Both the position numbers and the translations under genes were made by a program. From CAZDET01 sp964504335 (GTDB lineage Bacteria; Bacteroidota; Bacteroidia; Chitinophagales; Saprospiraceae): 39,552 bases of DNA. The notes beneath the pieces were generated by a model. That model was not told the origin of the DNA. It was given only the letters and a program-made list of their open reading frames with translations, and made no database searches. This document shows positions 9,450-17,781 of this stretch, piece after piece (within the stretch, counting starts at the first letter, position 1; each line of letters begins with the position of its first letter). The stretch lies in contig CAZDET010000050.1 of assembly GCA_964504335.1 (NCBI GenBank), positions 1 through 39,552 on the forward strand, given 5' to 3'.

Positions 9450-9845
9450 TTATTGCTGTGTTTCAGCCACTTGCGCCTGCAACGCTTCAATCACCTTCTG
9501 CTGTTCTTCGACCTGCTTGCGCAATTGCTCGATTTCTCGTTGCAGTGCCTCCAGCGTCGGGCGGTTGGTATTGGCGGTTGCTGCGGTTTCCGCTTGTTCC
9601 GCAATCGCTGCCTCTTCGGCTTCCGCTGCCTGGGTCACGGTAGTTGAGGGCTGAGGTTCGGTCTTGGGCGTACCTACCCGTGTGGTTGTGGTTTTGGGTC
9701 CCTCATCGATACCAATCCATTTTTTGATATTTGCGACCGGGTCTTCTCCATTATAAAAGGATGCCCCTATGTAAGACAGCGGCAGAAAAAACAGCAAAAA
9801 TAGAAGAAGACGGGCGAACGGCGTCATTTTCCTTCGTCGGGCCAT
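9450..9845 (-). CDS. Single-TM protein with C-terminal coiled coil, function unknown
   Basis: A 131-residue protein not assigned to a family. It starts MARRRK (a GTG two codons upstream is also possible), followed by one TM helix (PFARLLLFLLFFLPLSYIGASF), a Thr/Pro/Ala-rich linker, and a C-terminal heptad region (EALQREIEQLRKQVEEQQKV...) expected to form a coiled coil. The topology suggests an inner-membrane anchored protein reaching into the periplasm or cytoplasm. It immediately precedes the holin-4-like gene and is likely cotranscribed with it. Confidence 0.72.
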   Translation of the reverse strand: MARRRKMTPFARLLLFLLFFLPLSYIGASFYNGEDPVANIKKWIGIDEGPKTTTTRVGTPKTEPQPSTTVTQAAEAEEAAIAEQAETAATANTNRPTLEALQREIEQLRKQVEEQQKVIEALQAQVAETQQ

Positions 9846-9945
9846 GTTCACTTATTTTTATACAACTTAAACAATCCCAATCTCGAAAAGTCAAATTAAT
9901 ATACAAATTAGCGCACTTGTCCGATGAATGGCGGCAAGGACTTCT

Positions 9946-10398
9946 TCAGGGATCTTGTCCGATATCCTCGGCCCACAGCTCGGGATTAGCCCTGATAAAG
10001 GCCTGCATCAGATCGATACACTCGGGAGCATTCAGTACCTCCAGCGCTACGCCCTGCTGCCGCAGCCACACTTCGGCGCCCATAAAGGTATGATGCTCCC
10101 CGATGACTACCCGAGGAATGCCGTACAGTAAAATAGCTCCGGAACACATCGGGCAGGGCGATAAGGTAGTGTAGATGGTGCAAGCCCGATACACCCGCGC
10201 CGGCTGCCGACCGGCCGATTCGAGCGCGTCCATCTCCGCGTGCAGGATGACACTTCCCTGCTGTATGCGGCGATTGTGGCCCCGACCGATGATTTGATTG
10301 CCGTGCACCAATACCGATCCAATCGGGACGCCCCCTTCCTCCAGCCCTTTTCGGGCTTCGGCCAGGGCCGCTGCCATGTATGTATCCATATTCAACAT
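9946..10398 (-). CDS. Zinc-dependent deaminase, yeast cytosine deaminase-like
   Basis: A 150-residue member of the CDA/tRNA-adenosine deaminase fold. Zinc ligands are HAE (53-55) and PCPMC (81-85). The sequence continues AILLYGIPRVVIGE and ends with PELWAEDIG, which matches the ending of the fungal cytosine deaminase FCY1 group (PxxWxEDIG) rather than TadA or guanine deaminase. It would convert cytosine to uracil in pyrimidine salvage. The start MLNMDTYM at 10398 (or 10389) is preferred over 10464, because the longer form reads into the divergent promoter region shared with the PepSY gene. Confidence 0.82.
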   Translation of the reverse strand: MLNMDTYMAAALAEARKGLEEGGVPIGSVLVHGNQIIGRGHNRRIQQGSVILHAEMDALESAGRQPARVYRACTIYTTLSPCPMCSGAILLYGIPRVVIGEHHTFMGAEVWLRQQGVALEVLNAPECIDLMQAFIRANPELWAEDIGQDP

Positions 10399-10469
10399 TC
10401 TATTGACACGTTCTCTCCTCGGGCCGTGGGAAATTTGCGTAGCTTTATAAGCTAAACACAACATCGCTC

Positions 10470-11039
10470 TTGAACCAACAGGATACCAAGCAACTGGCCC
10501 GACGCACGCGCTTTTTTCGCAAGTTACACCGTTGGGTGGGTATTCCTTTATGTGTGTTTCTCTTCCTCGTAGGCGTGAGCGGTCTGATGCTGGGCTGGAA
10601 GAAACATACCAACCTGCTTCCCCCCACCCAGCAGGGAAGCGCCTGCCCTACTCCCACCTGGCTTTCAATCGACAGTTTGCACGCCATCGGCACGGCCTAC
10701 GCCCATCAGGCTAACTGGCCTTCGGCCGCCATCGACCGGATTGACGTCCGGCCCCGCAAAGGAGTAGCAAAAATCATCTACGCCGACCACTACCACGAAG
10801 TACAGATCGACTGTGCCACCGGCACCATCCTCTCCGTGGCGCGCCGCCATTCCGATTTTTTTGAGCAATTGCACGATGGCTCCCTACTCGACCGCTGGCT
10901 GAACACCGACAACGGCCAACTGAAGCTGGTATACACCACTTCGACCTCTCTGGGGATGATTTTGTTATCATTGAGTGGTTTCTATCTTTGGTACAATCCG
11001 AAGCGAATTCGCCGGCGTAAGCGGCACTCGCGACACTAA
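10470..11039 (+). CDS. PepSY-associated TM helix protein
   Basis: A 189-residue inner-membrane protein that begins with TTG; no in-frame ATG exists before the first TM helix. The first TM follows the typical motif FRKLHRWVGIPLCVFLFLVG, then comes a periplasmic PepSY-like domain (about 60-145, with AAIDRIDVRPRKG and HEVQIDCATG) and a second TM (SLGMILLSLSGFYLWY) ending in a very basic tail. Family members often sit in iron or siderophore and flavin-linked reductase systems, but no such partner is adjacent here. It is divergent from the deaminase gene. Confidence 0.8.
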   Translation: MNQQDTKQLARRTRFFRKLHRWVGIPLCVFLFLVGVSGLMLGWKKHTNLLPPTQQGSACPTPTWLSIDSLHAIGTAYAHQANWPSAAIDRIDVRPRKGVAKIIYADHYHEVQIDCATGTILSVARRHSDFFEQLHDGSLLDRWLNTDNGQLKLVYTTSTSLGMILLSLSGFYLWYNPKRIRRRKRHSRH

Positions 11040-11050
11040 TCGATTCTTCC

Positions 11051-12793
11051 ATGCCTGCACACATTCCCCACCGGACCCGCGCCCAGGAAAGCCGGGCGGC
11101 TATTCAGCGGCTGTATATTGCTATGCGCCACCTCTTCATTCGGGGTAGCTATAAACCACAGGGCATGTCGGGCGAAGCTATCCAGGAGGCACTCATGGTC
11201 TTGCGTCCGGAAATCTACGGCAGCATCGCCGATCCCGAACGCGTCGAATTGGATGGCCTCTTGTACGTATTTCAGCGATTGCCCCGGGGCATCGAAGAAT
11301 GCCGATTCATTCGGCTCATTTCGCGGGAAGGGTTCGAGCACAGCAATTTCGACCCCATTATTCCGCCGCGGCGCCGACGCAATGCCTACCGCATCGACGA
11401 GGAGGAAATGTACATCGAAATGACGCGCGGGCGAAGTGATATCTACGACATTCTCACCCACCTTACTTTCATGTACATCGAGGCGGAAAAAATTCGCGTG
11501 AACGCCACCGATCACAAGGGCCGCAAGCGCCGGGAATGGGAAATGCTCGCCTCCGTCGTCCAGCAGGAAGAAACCGGAGAAGAATTTTCCAAGGAAGTTG
11601 CCTTCACCTATCTGTCTACCATCCTCGGCCGGACCTTCAACGAGGTGGAGCAGGCCTACCGCCGCTTTTCGGCCGACCAGCAGGTCAATAGTCTCTTCCA
11701 CATTACCTATTGGCTCGGGCGCTTATCCATGCAGGAATACGACGAAGAAGGCGATCGCGAGATTTCTTTTTCCTCCGCCCTTCGCGAGAAAATCGGGCAC
11801 CACTACTACGGCGAGCTTTGGGCCGAATCTATCAAAAAGACCCTGCTGCAACACGACCTACTCGACCGGCCGCTCCACATCATTAGCGCGAATCAGCACA
11901 GCGTAATGAACTCCTTCTTCGCAAAGGCCGCCCTCTACAAACAACTCCACAAGGAAGAACTGGAGGAGTACGCCCTGGAGCTGAGCCTGTCGGAGAACGG
12001 GACGCTGCGAAATACCGTAACCGACTACGCGCTACGCAACGGCATGCTGCAAGTGGATGATACCAGCGGGACTAACATCAGCGTGCAGATTTTCGATACC
12101 GCCCGTATTGATCCCGCCATGTTACCGGAAGAAATCCAGTGGGATGCCGACTACGTCGAAGCCACCAAGCCCGTCATCCTGGTGATGGATTATGCCTTCG
12201 GCGAGCAGGCCTACGAAACGATGGACGAGCTGCTGCGGCCCTACGAACTGGAAAACGGCGAAAACCGCCGCATGCCGGTGCGCAGCATCAGTGTGATGGG
12301 AAAAGCGGGCATTCTGGAAGGCTGTAAGGGAGATATCATGGTGCCAACCGCCCACATTTTCGAAGGTACTGCCGACAATTACCCCATCAAAAACGACCTG
12401 CAGGTAGCTGATTTTGCCGATTCGAAACTCGACGTGTACGCCGGCCCCATGATTACGGTGATGGGAACGAGTTTGCAAAACCGGGACATTTTGCAATACT
12501 TTCTGCGTTCCAGTTGGCGGGCAGCCGGGCTTGAGATGGAGGGTGCCCATTACCAAAAAGCCATACAGGCCGCTTCAAAAATCCGCCAAAATATCAACCG
12601 CGATGTCATCCTTCGCTACGCCTACTACGCATCGGACAATCCGTTGGTCACCGGTCATACGTTGGCAAGCGGCGGTTTGGGAGCGGATGGCGTTAAACCG
12701 ACCTATTACATTACCCGGGTGTTGCTCAACCGCATCTTGTCGCCTCAGAAAGTAGAATCCGAAGCCCCACTCGAATTGGATCGAAGTCAGTAA
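11051..12793 (+). CDS. Uncharacterised protein with nucleoside-phosphorylase-like C-terminal domain (DUF6909-like)
   Basis: A 580-residue cytoplasmic protein. The N-terminal half (1-320) is helical and charged, without recognised motifs. The C-terminal half carries SVMGKAGILEGCKGDIMVPT, VYAGPMITVMGTSLQNRD and, near residue 495, GLEMEGAHYQKAI, which matches the (E)MEG/A signature that binds ribose in the purine nucleoside phosphorylase/AMP nucleosidase superfamily. I recall this architecture as a conserved uncharacterised Bacteroidota family (DUF6909). A nucleotide-cleaving activity is plausible but not shown. It is followed 8 bp later by the GNAT gene. Confidence 0.75.
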   Translation: MPAHIPHRTRAQESRAAIQRLYIAMRHLFIRGSYKPQGMSGEAIQEALMVLRPEIYGSIADPERVELDGLLYVFQRLPRGIEECRFIRLISREGFEHSNFDPIIPPRRRRNAYRIDEEEMYIEMTRGRSDIYDILTHLTFMYIEAEKIRVNATDHKGRKRREWEMLASVVQQEETGEEFSKEVAFTYLSTILGRTFNEVEQAYRRFSADQQVNSLFHITYWLGRLSMQEYDEEGDREISFSSALREKIGHHYYGELWAESIKKTLLQHDLLDRPLHIISANQHSVMNSFFAKAALYKQLHKEELEEYALELSLSENGTLRNTVTDYALRNGMLQVDDTSGTNISVQIFDTARIDPAMLPEEIQWDADYVEATKPVILVMDYAFGEQAYETMDELLRPYELENGENRRMPVRSISVMGKAGILEGCKGDIMVPTAHIFEGTADNYPIKNDLQVADFADSKLDVYAGPMITVMGTSLQNRDILQYFLRSSWRAAGLEMEGAHYQKAIQAASKIRQNINRDVILRYAYYASDNPLVTGHTLASGGLGADGVKPTYYITRVLLNRILSPQKVESEAPLELDRSQ

Positions 12794-12801
12794 TTTACCG
12801 C

Positions 12802-13374
12802 ATGCGATCAGCCCTCTTTCATATCGATACCGCCCTGCTCACCTCCCGCTGCGTCATTCGACGCTTCCGCGAAGGGGACGGAGGCCCCCTGTACGAGTTG
12901 CTTCAACGCAATCACACCCACCTGATCGATCAATTCCCATCCATCCTGAGTGAGGCCGACAGTCCGGAGGGGGCGGAGGCCTACGTGCGCCGCAAGCTGG
13001 CGGGGTGGCTGCTGCAGGAAGAATTCGCAATGGGTATTTGGGATGCCGAAGCTAAGTTGCTAGGCTGTATCCATATATTTAACATCGATTGGCATACCCC
13101 CAAAGGTGAGGTAAGCTACTTCATCGATCATCAACACAGCGGACAAGGGATCATGACCGAAGTGCTATCCCGAATTGTTCAGTTCAGTTTTCAGGACTTA
13201 CACATGGAGAAGCTGAACTTACACACCCTCATCGACAACTACAACAGCCAGCGGCTCGCCCGCCGGGTCGGTTTTAGCCGGGAAGGTGATTTGCGGAACG
13301 AGTTCCGCCGGCAAAGCGGGACCTTGGTCGACTTGATGCGGTTTGGGTTAACTCGGGAGGTGTATGGGGGATGA
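12802..13374 (+). CDS. GNAT acetyltransferase, RimJ/RimL type
   Basis: A 190-residue GNAT protein of the RimJ/RimL type. It shows LTSRCVIRRFREGDGGPLYELL at the N-terminus, YFIDHQHSGQGIMTEVLSRI as the acetyl-CoA-binding loop region, and LHTLIDNYNSQRLARRVGFSREG, the hallmark N-x-x-S-x-x-x-A/x-x-x-x-GF segment. It probably acetylates the N-terminus of a ribosomal or other protein, or a small amine; the substrate cannot be told from the sequence. It lies 8 bp after the previous gene, so the two are likely cotranscribed. Confidence 0.88.
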   Translation: MRSALFHIDTALLTSRCVIRRFREGDGGPLYELLQRNHTHLIDQFPSILSEADSPEGAEAYVRRKLAGWLLQEEFAMGIWDAEAKLLGCIHIFNIDWHTPKGEVSYFIDHQHSGQGIMTEVLSRIVQFSFQDLHMEKLNLHTLIDNYNSQRLARRVGFSREGDLRNEFRRQSGTLVDLMRFGLTREVYGG

Positions 13375-13405
13375 GGGGTGTGGGTGTGAGTGTGCTTTAT
13401 TAATT

Positions 13406-13413
13406 TATATTTG
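13406..13413 (+). promoter_or_regulatory. TAnnTTTG -7 element upstream of the amidase gene
   Basis: TATATTTG matches the Bacteroidota -7 consensus exactly and lies 28 bp before the amidase ATG. No good -33 TTG is seen; the upstream DNA is a GTG-rich run (13370-13395). Confidence 0.5.
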
Positions 13414-13441
13414 AGTGTAAATTACCACCAAACTCGTATTT

Positions 13442-14350
13442 ATGATATCCAAGATTCTCCAATCCATTGTCGATTTTTTTTCCAGCCTCTTTGGCGGCGG
13501 GCGCTCCGGTGGGCAGCCCGAAACACCGGATGTGCCTGAAGTACCCGACATTCCGGAGGTCGCTGAGGCCCCCGATGTTTCTCTGTCGGATACGGAGGAC
13601 GTGGATGATTCAGAGGAGGGACCCGTTGCCCAGGATGCAGCCGACGTTTACACGGAGGGCGGGGAGCTGATCCTCGAAGAAAGCGAGGCCAAAGTAGATA
13701 CGGACGAGCGATCCTCAGAAGTAGCCGAAACGACTGGTAACCAACGCTACCTGTGGTGCCTCGACAATGGGCATGGCAACCAGACGGCCGGCAAACGCAG
13801 CCCGGTGCTGGAAGATGGCCGCCAATTGCTCGAATACCGGTTTAATCGGGAAATCGTCCGGCGCATTATCGAAAAACTGGAATCGCTCAACGTAGCCTAC
13901 TTCAATGTCGTACCGGAAGAAGATATCGGCGATTTCCTGGCCGGCCGCGTCAATCGGGCCAACAACAAATCTTCGGCGTTGCCGAGGATCTACGTTTCCA
14001 TACACGCCAATGCCGCTCCGACTTCTCCCGGTAAAGAGTGGGCGTCCGATTCTATTCGGGGCATCGAAACGTGGTACTTCAGCAAGAGCGCATCGGGCAA
14101 GCGCATCGCCGCCATTTTCCAGCGCCACCTCATCGAATTTACCGGCTTCAAAAACCGCCGCCTAAAGACGAAGAAGAGCGGCACGGAATTCTTCGTTTTG
14201 CGCAAAACGACCATGCCCGCCATCCTTACGGAGAATGGCTTTTACAACAACCGCCTCGAGGTGGTAGAATTACTCAAAGACGAGGTGCAGCAACAAATTG
14301 CCGACGCCCACGTGGCGGCCATCCTGGAGATCGAGGCCAACGGTTACTAA
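13442..14350 (+). CDS. N-acetylmuramoyl-L-alanine amidase (Amidase_3)
   Basis: A 302-residue peptidoglycan amidase. Zinc ligands can be read in DNGHG (about 107-111), the Glu of LEYRFNR (about 130), SIHANA (about 185) and the catalytic Glu of TENGFY (about 263). There is no signal peptide. Instead the N-terminus is an amphipathic helix (MISKILQSIVDFFSSLFGGG) followed by an acidic, low-complexity linker of about 70 residues. That layout resembles phage- or tailocin-type lysins more than AmiA/B/C. It probably cleaves the stem-peptide bond in the wall; how it would reach the periplasm is unclear. Confidence 0.88.
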   Translation: MISKILQSIVDFFSSLFGGGRSGGQPETPDVPEVPDIPEVAEAPDVSLSDTEDVDDSEEGPVAQDAADVYTEGGELILEESEAKVDTDERSSEVAETTGNQRYLWCLDNGHGNQTAGKRSPVLEDGRQLLEYRFNREIVRRIIEKLESLNVAYFNVVPEEDIGDFLAGRVNRANNKSSALPRIYVSIHANAAPTSPGKEWASDSIRGIETWYFSKSASGKRIAAIFQRHLIEFTGFKNRRLKTKKSGTEFFVLRKTTMPAILTENGFYNNRLEVVELLKDEVQQQIADAHVAAILEIEANGY

Positions 14351-14368
14351 TCGCAGCGGTGTGCCATC

Positions 14369-15415
14369 ATGAAAACTTGCCCGAATTGCACGCATCCCAA
14401 TGACTTGTCTGCCGGCTATTGCCAAGCCTGCGGCCAGGAATTCCGGTCGAGCCGCCCTTCCCTCCGGCAATTGTTGATAGAAGTATTCCAGGATGTCTTT
14501 AGTTTGGACAACCGGTTCTTCCGAACGGCGGCTGCGCTACAAGTGCCGGGCAAGCTCACCAATCTATACTTTCGGGGGCGGCGCCGGTCTTATTTTTCTC
14601 CCTTTCGGGTGTTCTTATTGTCCACCCTGTTTTTCGTGACGGTCACCAGCTTCCTCGCCCAGGAAGAATTGGAAACGCAAGTGCGCGAAACGACAATTTC
14701 TCTGCAGGAAGACGGGTTTCGCCAATTGCTGGTGGATGAAATGCGGGAGCGACACGACACGCTTCAAACAAACTTTTCCCTGCCGGAGCCCGCGCTCGAG
14801 TATGTCGACACGTTACTCTACGAAACCGCCCAAGCCGGGAGCGACAGCCTGAATATTAGCATCCTGTCTTTTGATACCGAAAATTCGGGAGGAAATTCGT
14901 CGGTCCGTTTTGCCTATTCCGATTTGGTGACCATGTCCATTGGCGATCTGCTGGATAAATACGAGGTGACCGGCTTTTGGAACCGCTTCTTCATGTATCA
15001 GACCATCAAGATCAGTACGCAGGCTTCGGGGCTGGTCGGCTATTTTTTCGGGAAGTTGATTTGGTTGATTTTGGTGATGGTCGTCGTTTCCGCCTTTATT
15101 CTAAAGCTTCTCTACATTCGAAGGAAACGCTACCTGGTGGAGCATCTGGTCTTTTCGTTTCACTCCCACGCCGTCCTGTTTTTGTGGAGTACGGTATTTA
15201 TTTTAATTGTTTTTTGGAACGCCAAAGTGGGGGGTATTGTAGCAGCGGTCCTTTACACGGGCTACGTGGTCTACCTCCTCATTGCCATGCGCCAGGTATA
15301 CCGACAAACTTGGATCAAGACGTTCGTCAAAATGAATGTGTTGTTCTTTATTTATTCGATTGTGAGCATCTTCGCATTTACGATAATTACCCTACTTTCG
15401 ATGGCACTTTATTAA
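14369..15415 (+). CDS. DUF3667 family zinc-ribbon membrane protein
   Basis: A 348-residue protein. It starts with a zinc ribbon (CPNC...CQACG, residues 4-22), then SLRQLLIEVFQDVFSLDNRF and RGRRRSYFSPFRVFLLSTLFF, the usual DUF3667 core with a first TM. A soluble region (about 100-215) and three or four C-terminal TM helices follow. The function of the family is not known. It starts 18 bp after the amidase stop and probably belongs to the same transcript. Confidence 0.86.
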   Translation: MKTCPNCTHPNDLSAGYCQACGQEFRSSRPSLRQLLIEVFQDVFSLDNRFFRTAAALQVPGKLTNLYFRGRRRSYFSPFRVFLLSTLFFVTVTSFLAQEELETQVRETTISLQEDGFRQLLVDEMRERHDTLQTNFSLPEPALEYVDTLLYETAQAGSDSLNISILSFDTENSGGNSSVRFAYSDLVTMSIGDLLDKYEVTGFWNRFFMYQTIKISTQASGLVGYFFGKLIWLILVMVVVSAFILKLLYIRRKRYLVEHLVFSFHSHAVLFLWSTVFILIVFWNAKVGGIVAAVLYTGYVVYLLIAMRQVYRQTWIKTFVKMNVLFFIYSIVSIFAFTIITLLSMALY

Positions 15416-15442
15416 GGTAATCGTTTAAACTTTCTCAACCCC

Positions 15443-16876
15443 GTGAGCAGCGAACCATCCGATGGGCACTTCGAGACGGTAGTCGGACTGGAGGTGCACG
15501 TACAACTCAACACCGTCTCCAAAGCTTTCTGCGGAGACGCCACCACCTTCGGAGCGGAGCCGAATACCCAAATCAGCCCCATCTCACTTGGTCATCCCGG
15601 CACACTCCCCCGCCTGAATGCCGCCCATTTGGAAGCCGCGCTCCGGCTGGGCCTGGCGCTGGGCAGCCGGTTGTCTGACCGGCATTACTTCGACCGGAAA
15701 CACTACTTCTACGCCGACCTCCCGAAAGGCTATCAGATTACCCAGGATGCCCAACCCGTCTGCGTCGGCGGAGAGTTGCCGATTCGCATCGGCGAATCGT
15801 GGAAGACCATCCGCATCCACCACCTGCACATCGAAGAGGACGCCGGCAAGAGCCTGCACGACCAATCTGATACCCACACGCTGATCGATCTGAACCGCGC
15901 CGGTGTTCCCTTGCTGGAGGTGGTCACGGAGCCGGATTTGCGCAGCCCCGAAGAAGTAGATGCCTTTATGCAGGCCATGCGCCAACTCGTGCGCTATCTG
16001 GATATTTCGGATGGCAACATGCAGGAAGGCAGCATGCGCTGTGATGTAAATATTTCGGTGCGCCCCCGCGGAAGCGATCGGCTCGGAAACCGCTGCGAAG
16101 TAAAAAACGTCAACTCGATGCGCTACGCTCGCCGCGCGATCGAATTTGAAGTAGATCGGCAGATCCGATTAATTCGGGCCGGTGAAACCATTCAACAGCA
16201 AACGCTGCAATTCGATCCGGCTTCCGGCACTACCTCACCGCTGCGCGAAAAGGAAGATGCACACGACTACCGCTACTTCCCCGAGCCGGACTTACCGCCG
16301 ATCCGACTCCGTACGTCCTTTTTGCAGGAGCTTCAGCAGACCATGCCGCCCCTGCCCTGGGAATTGCACGAGCGCCTGCGCAGGGAGTTTGCGCTCAGCC
16401 CCTACGATGCCACCCTACTCACGGAAGACCGCGCCGTGGCCGGCTACTTCTTTGAGGTGGCCTCCTACACTACTCACTATAAAGAAATTGCCAACCTGAT
16501 CATCAACAAGCAAGTCAATAAAGTGCCCGTTGCCCCCAAGCAACTATCTTCATTGATTGAATTGGTCGCAGCAGGCACCCTTAATAAGTCGATCGCCTAC
16601 AGTACCCTACTCACAGCCTGTATGGAGCAACCTACGGTGCCACCCGAGCAACTAGCCCGGGAACTGGACCTGCTCCAGCAGCAGGACGACGATGCGCTGC
16701 GTGCGCACTGCGACGCAATCGTGCGCGCCCATCCGGAAAAAGTCGCTGCCTATCGCAAGGGAAAATCGGGCTTGCTCGGCTTTTTCATGGGCGAATTAAT
16801 GAAACAAACCAAAGGCAAAGTAAACCCGAAAGAGGCGTCCGCTTTGTTGCGCGGAATGCTGGAGCAAGGTGAGTAG
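15443..16876 (+). CDS. gatB: Aspartyl/glutamyl-tRNA(Asn/Gln) amidotransferase subunit B
   Basis: A 477-residue GatB of normal length starting at GTG. It shows the family signature ETVVGLEVHVQLNT at the N-terminus, DRKHYFYADLPKGYQITQ, HIEEDAGKSLHD, DLNRAGVPLLEVVTEPDL, MRCDVNISVRP and EVKNVNSMR in the catalytic cradle, and a C-terminal YqeY-like tail domain ending GFFMGELMKQTKGKVNPKEAS. With GatA and GatC (not in this window) it transamidates Glu-tRNA(Gln) and Asp-tRNA(Asn). A copy of the TTAGTACTTTAG repeat follows the stop codon. Confidence 0.97.
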   Translation: MSSEPSDGHFETVVGLEVHVQLNTVSKAFCGDATTFGAEPNTQISPISLGHPGTLPRLNAAHLEAALRLGLALGSRLSDRHYFDRKHYFYADLPKGYQITQDAQPVCVGGELPIRIGESWKTIRIHHLHIEEDAGKSLHDQSDTHTLIDLNRAGVPLLEVVTEPDLRSPEEVDAFMQAMRQLVRYLDISDGNMQEGSMRCDVNISVRPRGSDRLGNRCEVKNVNSMRYARRAIEFEVDRQIRLIRAGETIQQQTLQFDPASGTTSPLREKEDAHDYRYFPEPDLPPIRLRTSFLQELQQTMPPLPWELHERLRREFALSPYDATLLTEDRAVAGYFFEVASYTTHYKEIANLIINKQVNKVPVAPKQLSSLIELVAAGTLNKSIAYSTLLTACMEQPTVPPEQLARELDLLQQQDDDALRAHCDAIVRAHPEKVAAYRKGKSGLLGFFMGELMKQTKGKVNPKEASALLRGMLEQGE

Positions 16877-16915
16877 TACTTTGGGTATTTAGTACTTTAG
16901 GCCTTTGGTAGTATC
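16868..16915 (+). repeat. TTTAGTACTTTAG-type intergenic repeat after gatB
   Basis: TAGTACTTTGGGTATTTAGTACTTTAGG contains two diverged copies of TAGTACTTT. The first copy includes the last bases of gatB and its TAG stop. Related copies lie at 20854-20897, 32300-32352 and 38582-38600. Confidence 0.65.
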
Positions 16916-17007
16916 AATCGACTTCACCGGACCGAGAGATACCTTTCCCATAAACCGAGCATTAATTATCAGTTGATTAGCGTTCTACTGTGCAAAGACA
17001 CTTGTCC

Positions 17008-17613
17008 ATGAAACAACCTATCATCTATCTTTTCTTATCGTGCGGGCTCATTCTGGGTGTAGTGATGACTACCCACGGCCAGAGTGCGGAGCAATCCATC
17101 CGGGATACGTTCGTCCGCTACCGGCAAATGACGTTGGACGAAAATTACGAGGGCCTGATGGACTACGTGTATCCTCAATTGCTGGAGTTGGCTCCCCGCG
17201 AGCAAATCATTGCCATTTACCAAGAGCCCGGCAACCGGGAGATGCGCATCGACTATACGGCGCTCGATATCAATTCCGTCAGCCCTGTTTTTGAGTTTGA
17301 CGGCACCCAATACAGCATGCTGGAGGTAACGGGCAACCTGGATATCAGGCTGACGGGGCCGGATGCGCAAGACAGCACCTTTCAGGAGACCGTGTATACC
17401 ATCATCGCCGCTTCTTATGGCTCGGACAATATTGCCCGGGAGCCAACGACCTCGGGCGAGTCGGTGATGCACGTGGAATTACAAAAAACCATCTACGCCC
17501 TTGCCCCGACGGGCACATCCAACTGGAAATTCCTCGAAGCAGGCTCCGATGCGGCCGGTTTTGTGGAGCTGATCATCCCGGAGGAAGTACGGACCCATTT
17601 TCTGGGAGGCTAG
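17008..17613 (+). CDS. Exported protein of unknown function
   Basis: A 201-residue protein starting MKQPIIYLFL, followed by a signal peptide (cleavage probably after THGQ). The mature part has SIRDTFVRYRQMTLDENYEGLMDYVYPQLLELAPREQI, a layout seen in small SnoaL/NTF2-like exported Bacteroidota proteins that track growth or stress, then beta-rich sequence. No catalytic motif is recognised. The ATG at 17008 is preferred over the GTG at 16990 because it puts the basic residue directly before the hydrophobic core. It stands alone, upstream of secDF. Confidence 0.72.
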   Translation: MKQPIIYLFLSCGLILGVVMTTHGQSAEQSIRDTFVRYRQMTLDENYEGLMDYVYPQLLELAPREQIIAIYQEPGNREMRIDYTALDINSVSPVFEFDGTQYSMLEVTGNLDIRLTGPDAQDSTFQETVYTIIAASYGSDNIAREPTTSGESVMHVELQKTIYALAPTGTSNWKFLEAGSDAAGFVELIIPEEVRTHFLGG

Positions 17614-17675
17614 ATGAGTTGACTAATTCTCCTAAACCATAATCTAGTCGGAGGGGCTTTTTGCCAAAAACCCCC

Positions 17676-17683
17676 TATATTTG
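17676..17683 (+). promoter_or_regulatory. secDF: TAnnTTTG -7 element of secDF
   Basis: TATATTTG is an exact -7 match, about 100 bp before the secDF ATG, predicting a long leader. Directly upstream, 17653-17674 forms a small hairpin (GGGG-TTTTT / AAAAA-CCCC with one bulged C), which could be the terminator of the previous gene or a regulatory site at this promoter. Confidence 0.5.
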
Positions 17684-17695
17684 CGGAGTTTTTCT

Positions 17696-17723
17696 TAAGC
17701 CAAGACTTGGAGGCCTTGGCTTA
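17696..17723 (+). promoter_or_regulatory. Hairpin in the secDF leader
   Basis: A perfect 9-bp inverted repeat TAAGCCAAG / CTTGGCTTA with a 10-nt loop lies about 15 nt after the predicted -7 element and 58 nt before the secDF start. There is no T-run, so it is not an obvious terminator. It could be a protein-binding site or an mRNA 5' stem. Confidence 0.5.
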
Positions 17724-17781
17724 TAAGCTGTTATACATATTTTTATTAACCTTCTTCATTTGGAGTTAAATTATTTGACCT

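Noticed and set aside
8687..9643. Plus-strand frame of 318 codons
   Set aside because: Antisense to three well-supported minus-strand genes, with no motif.
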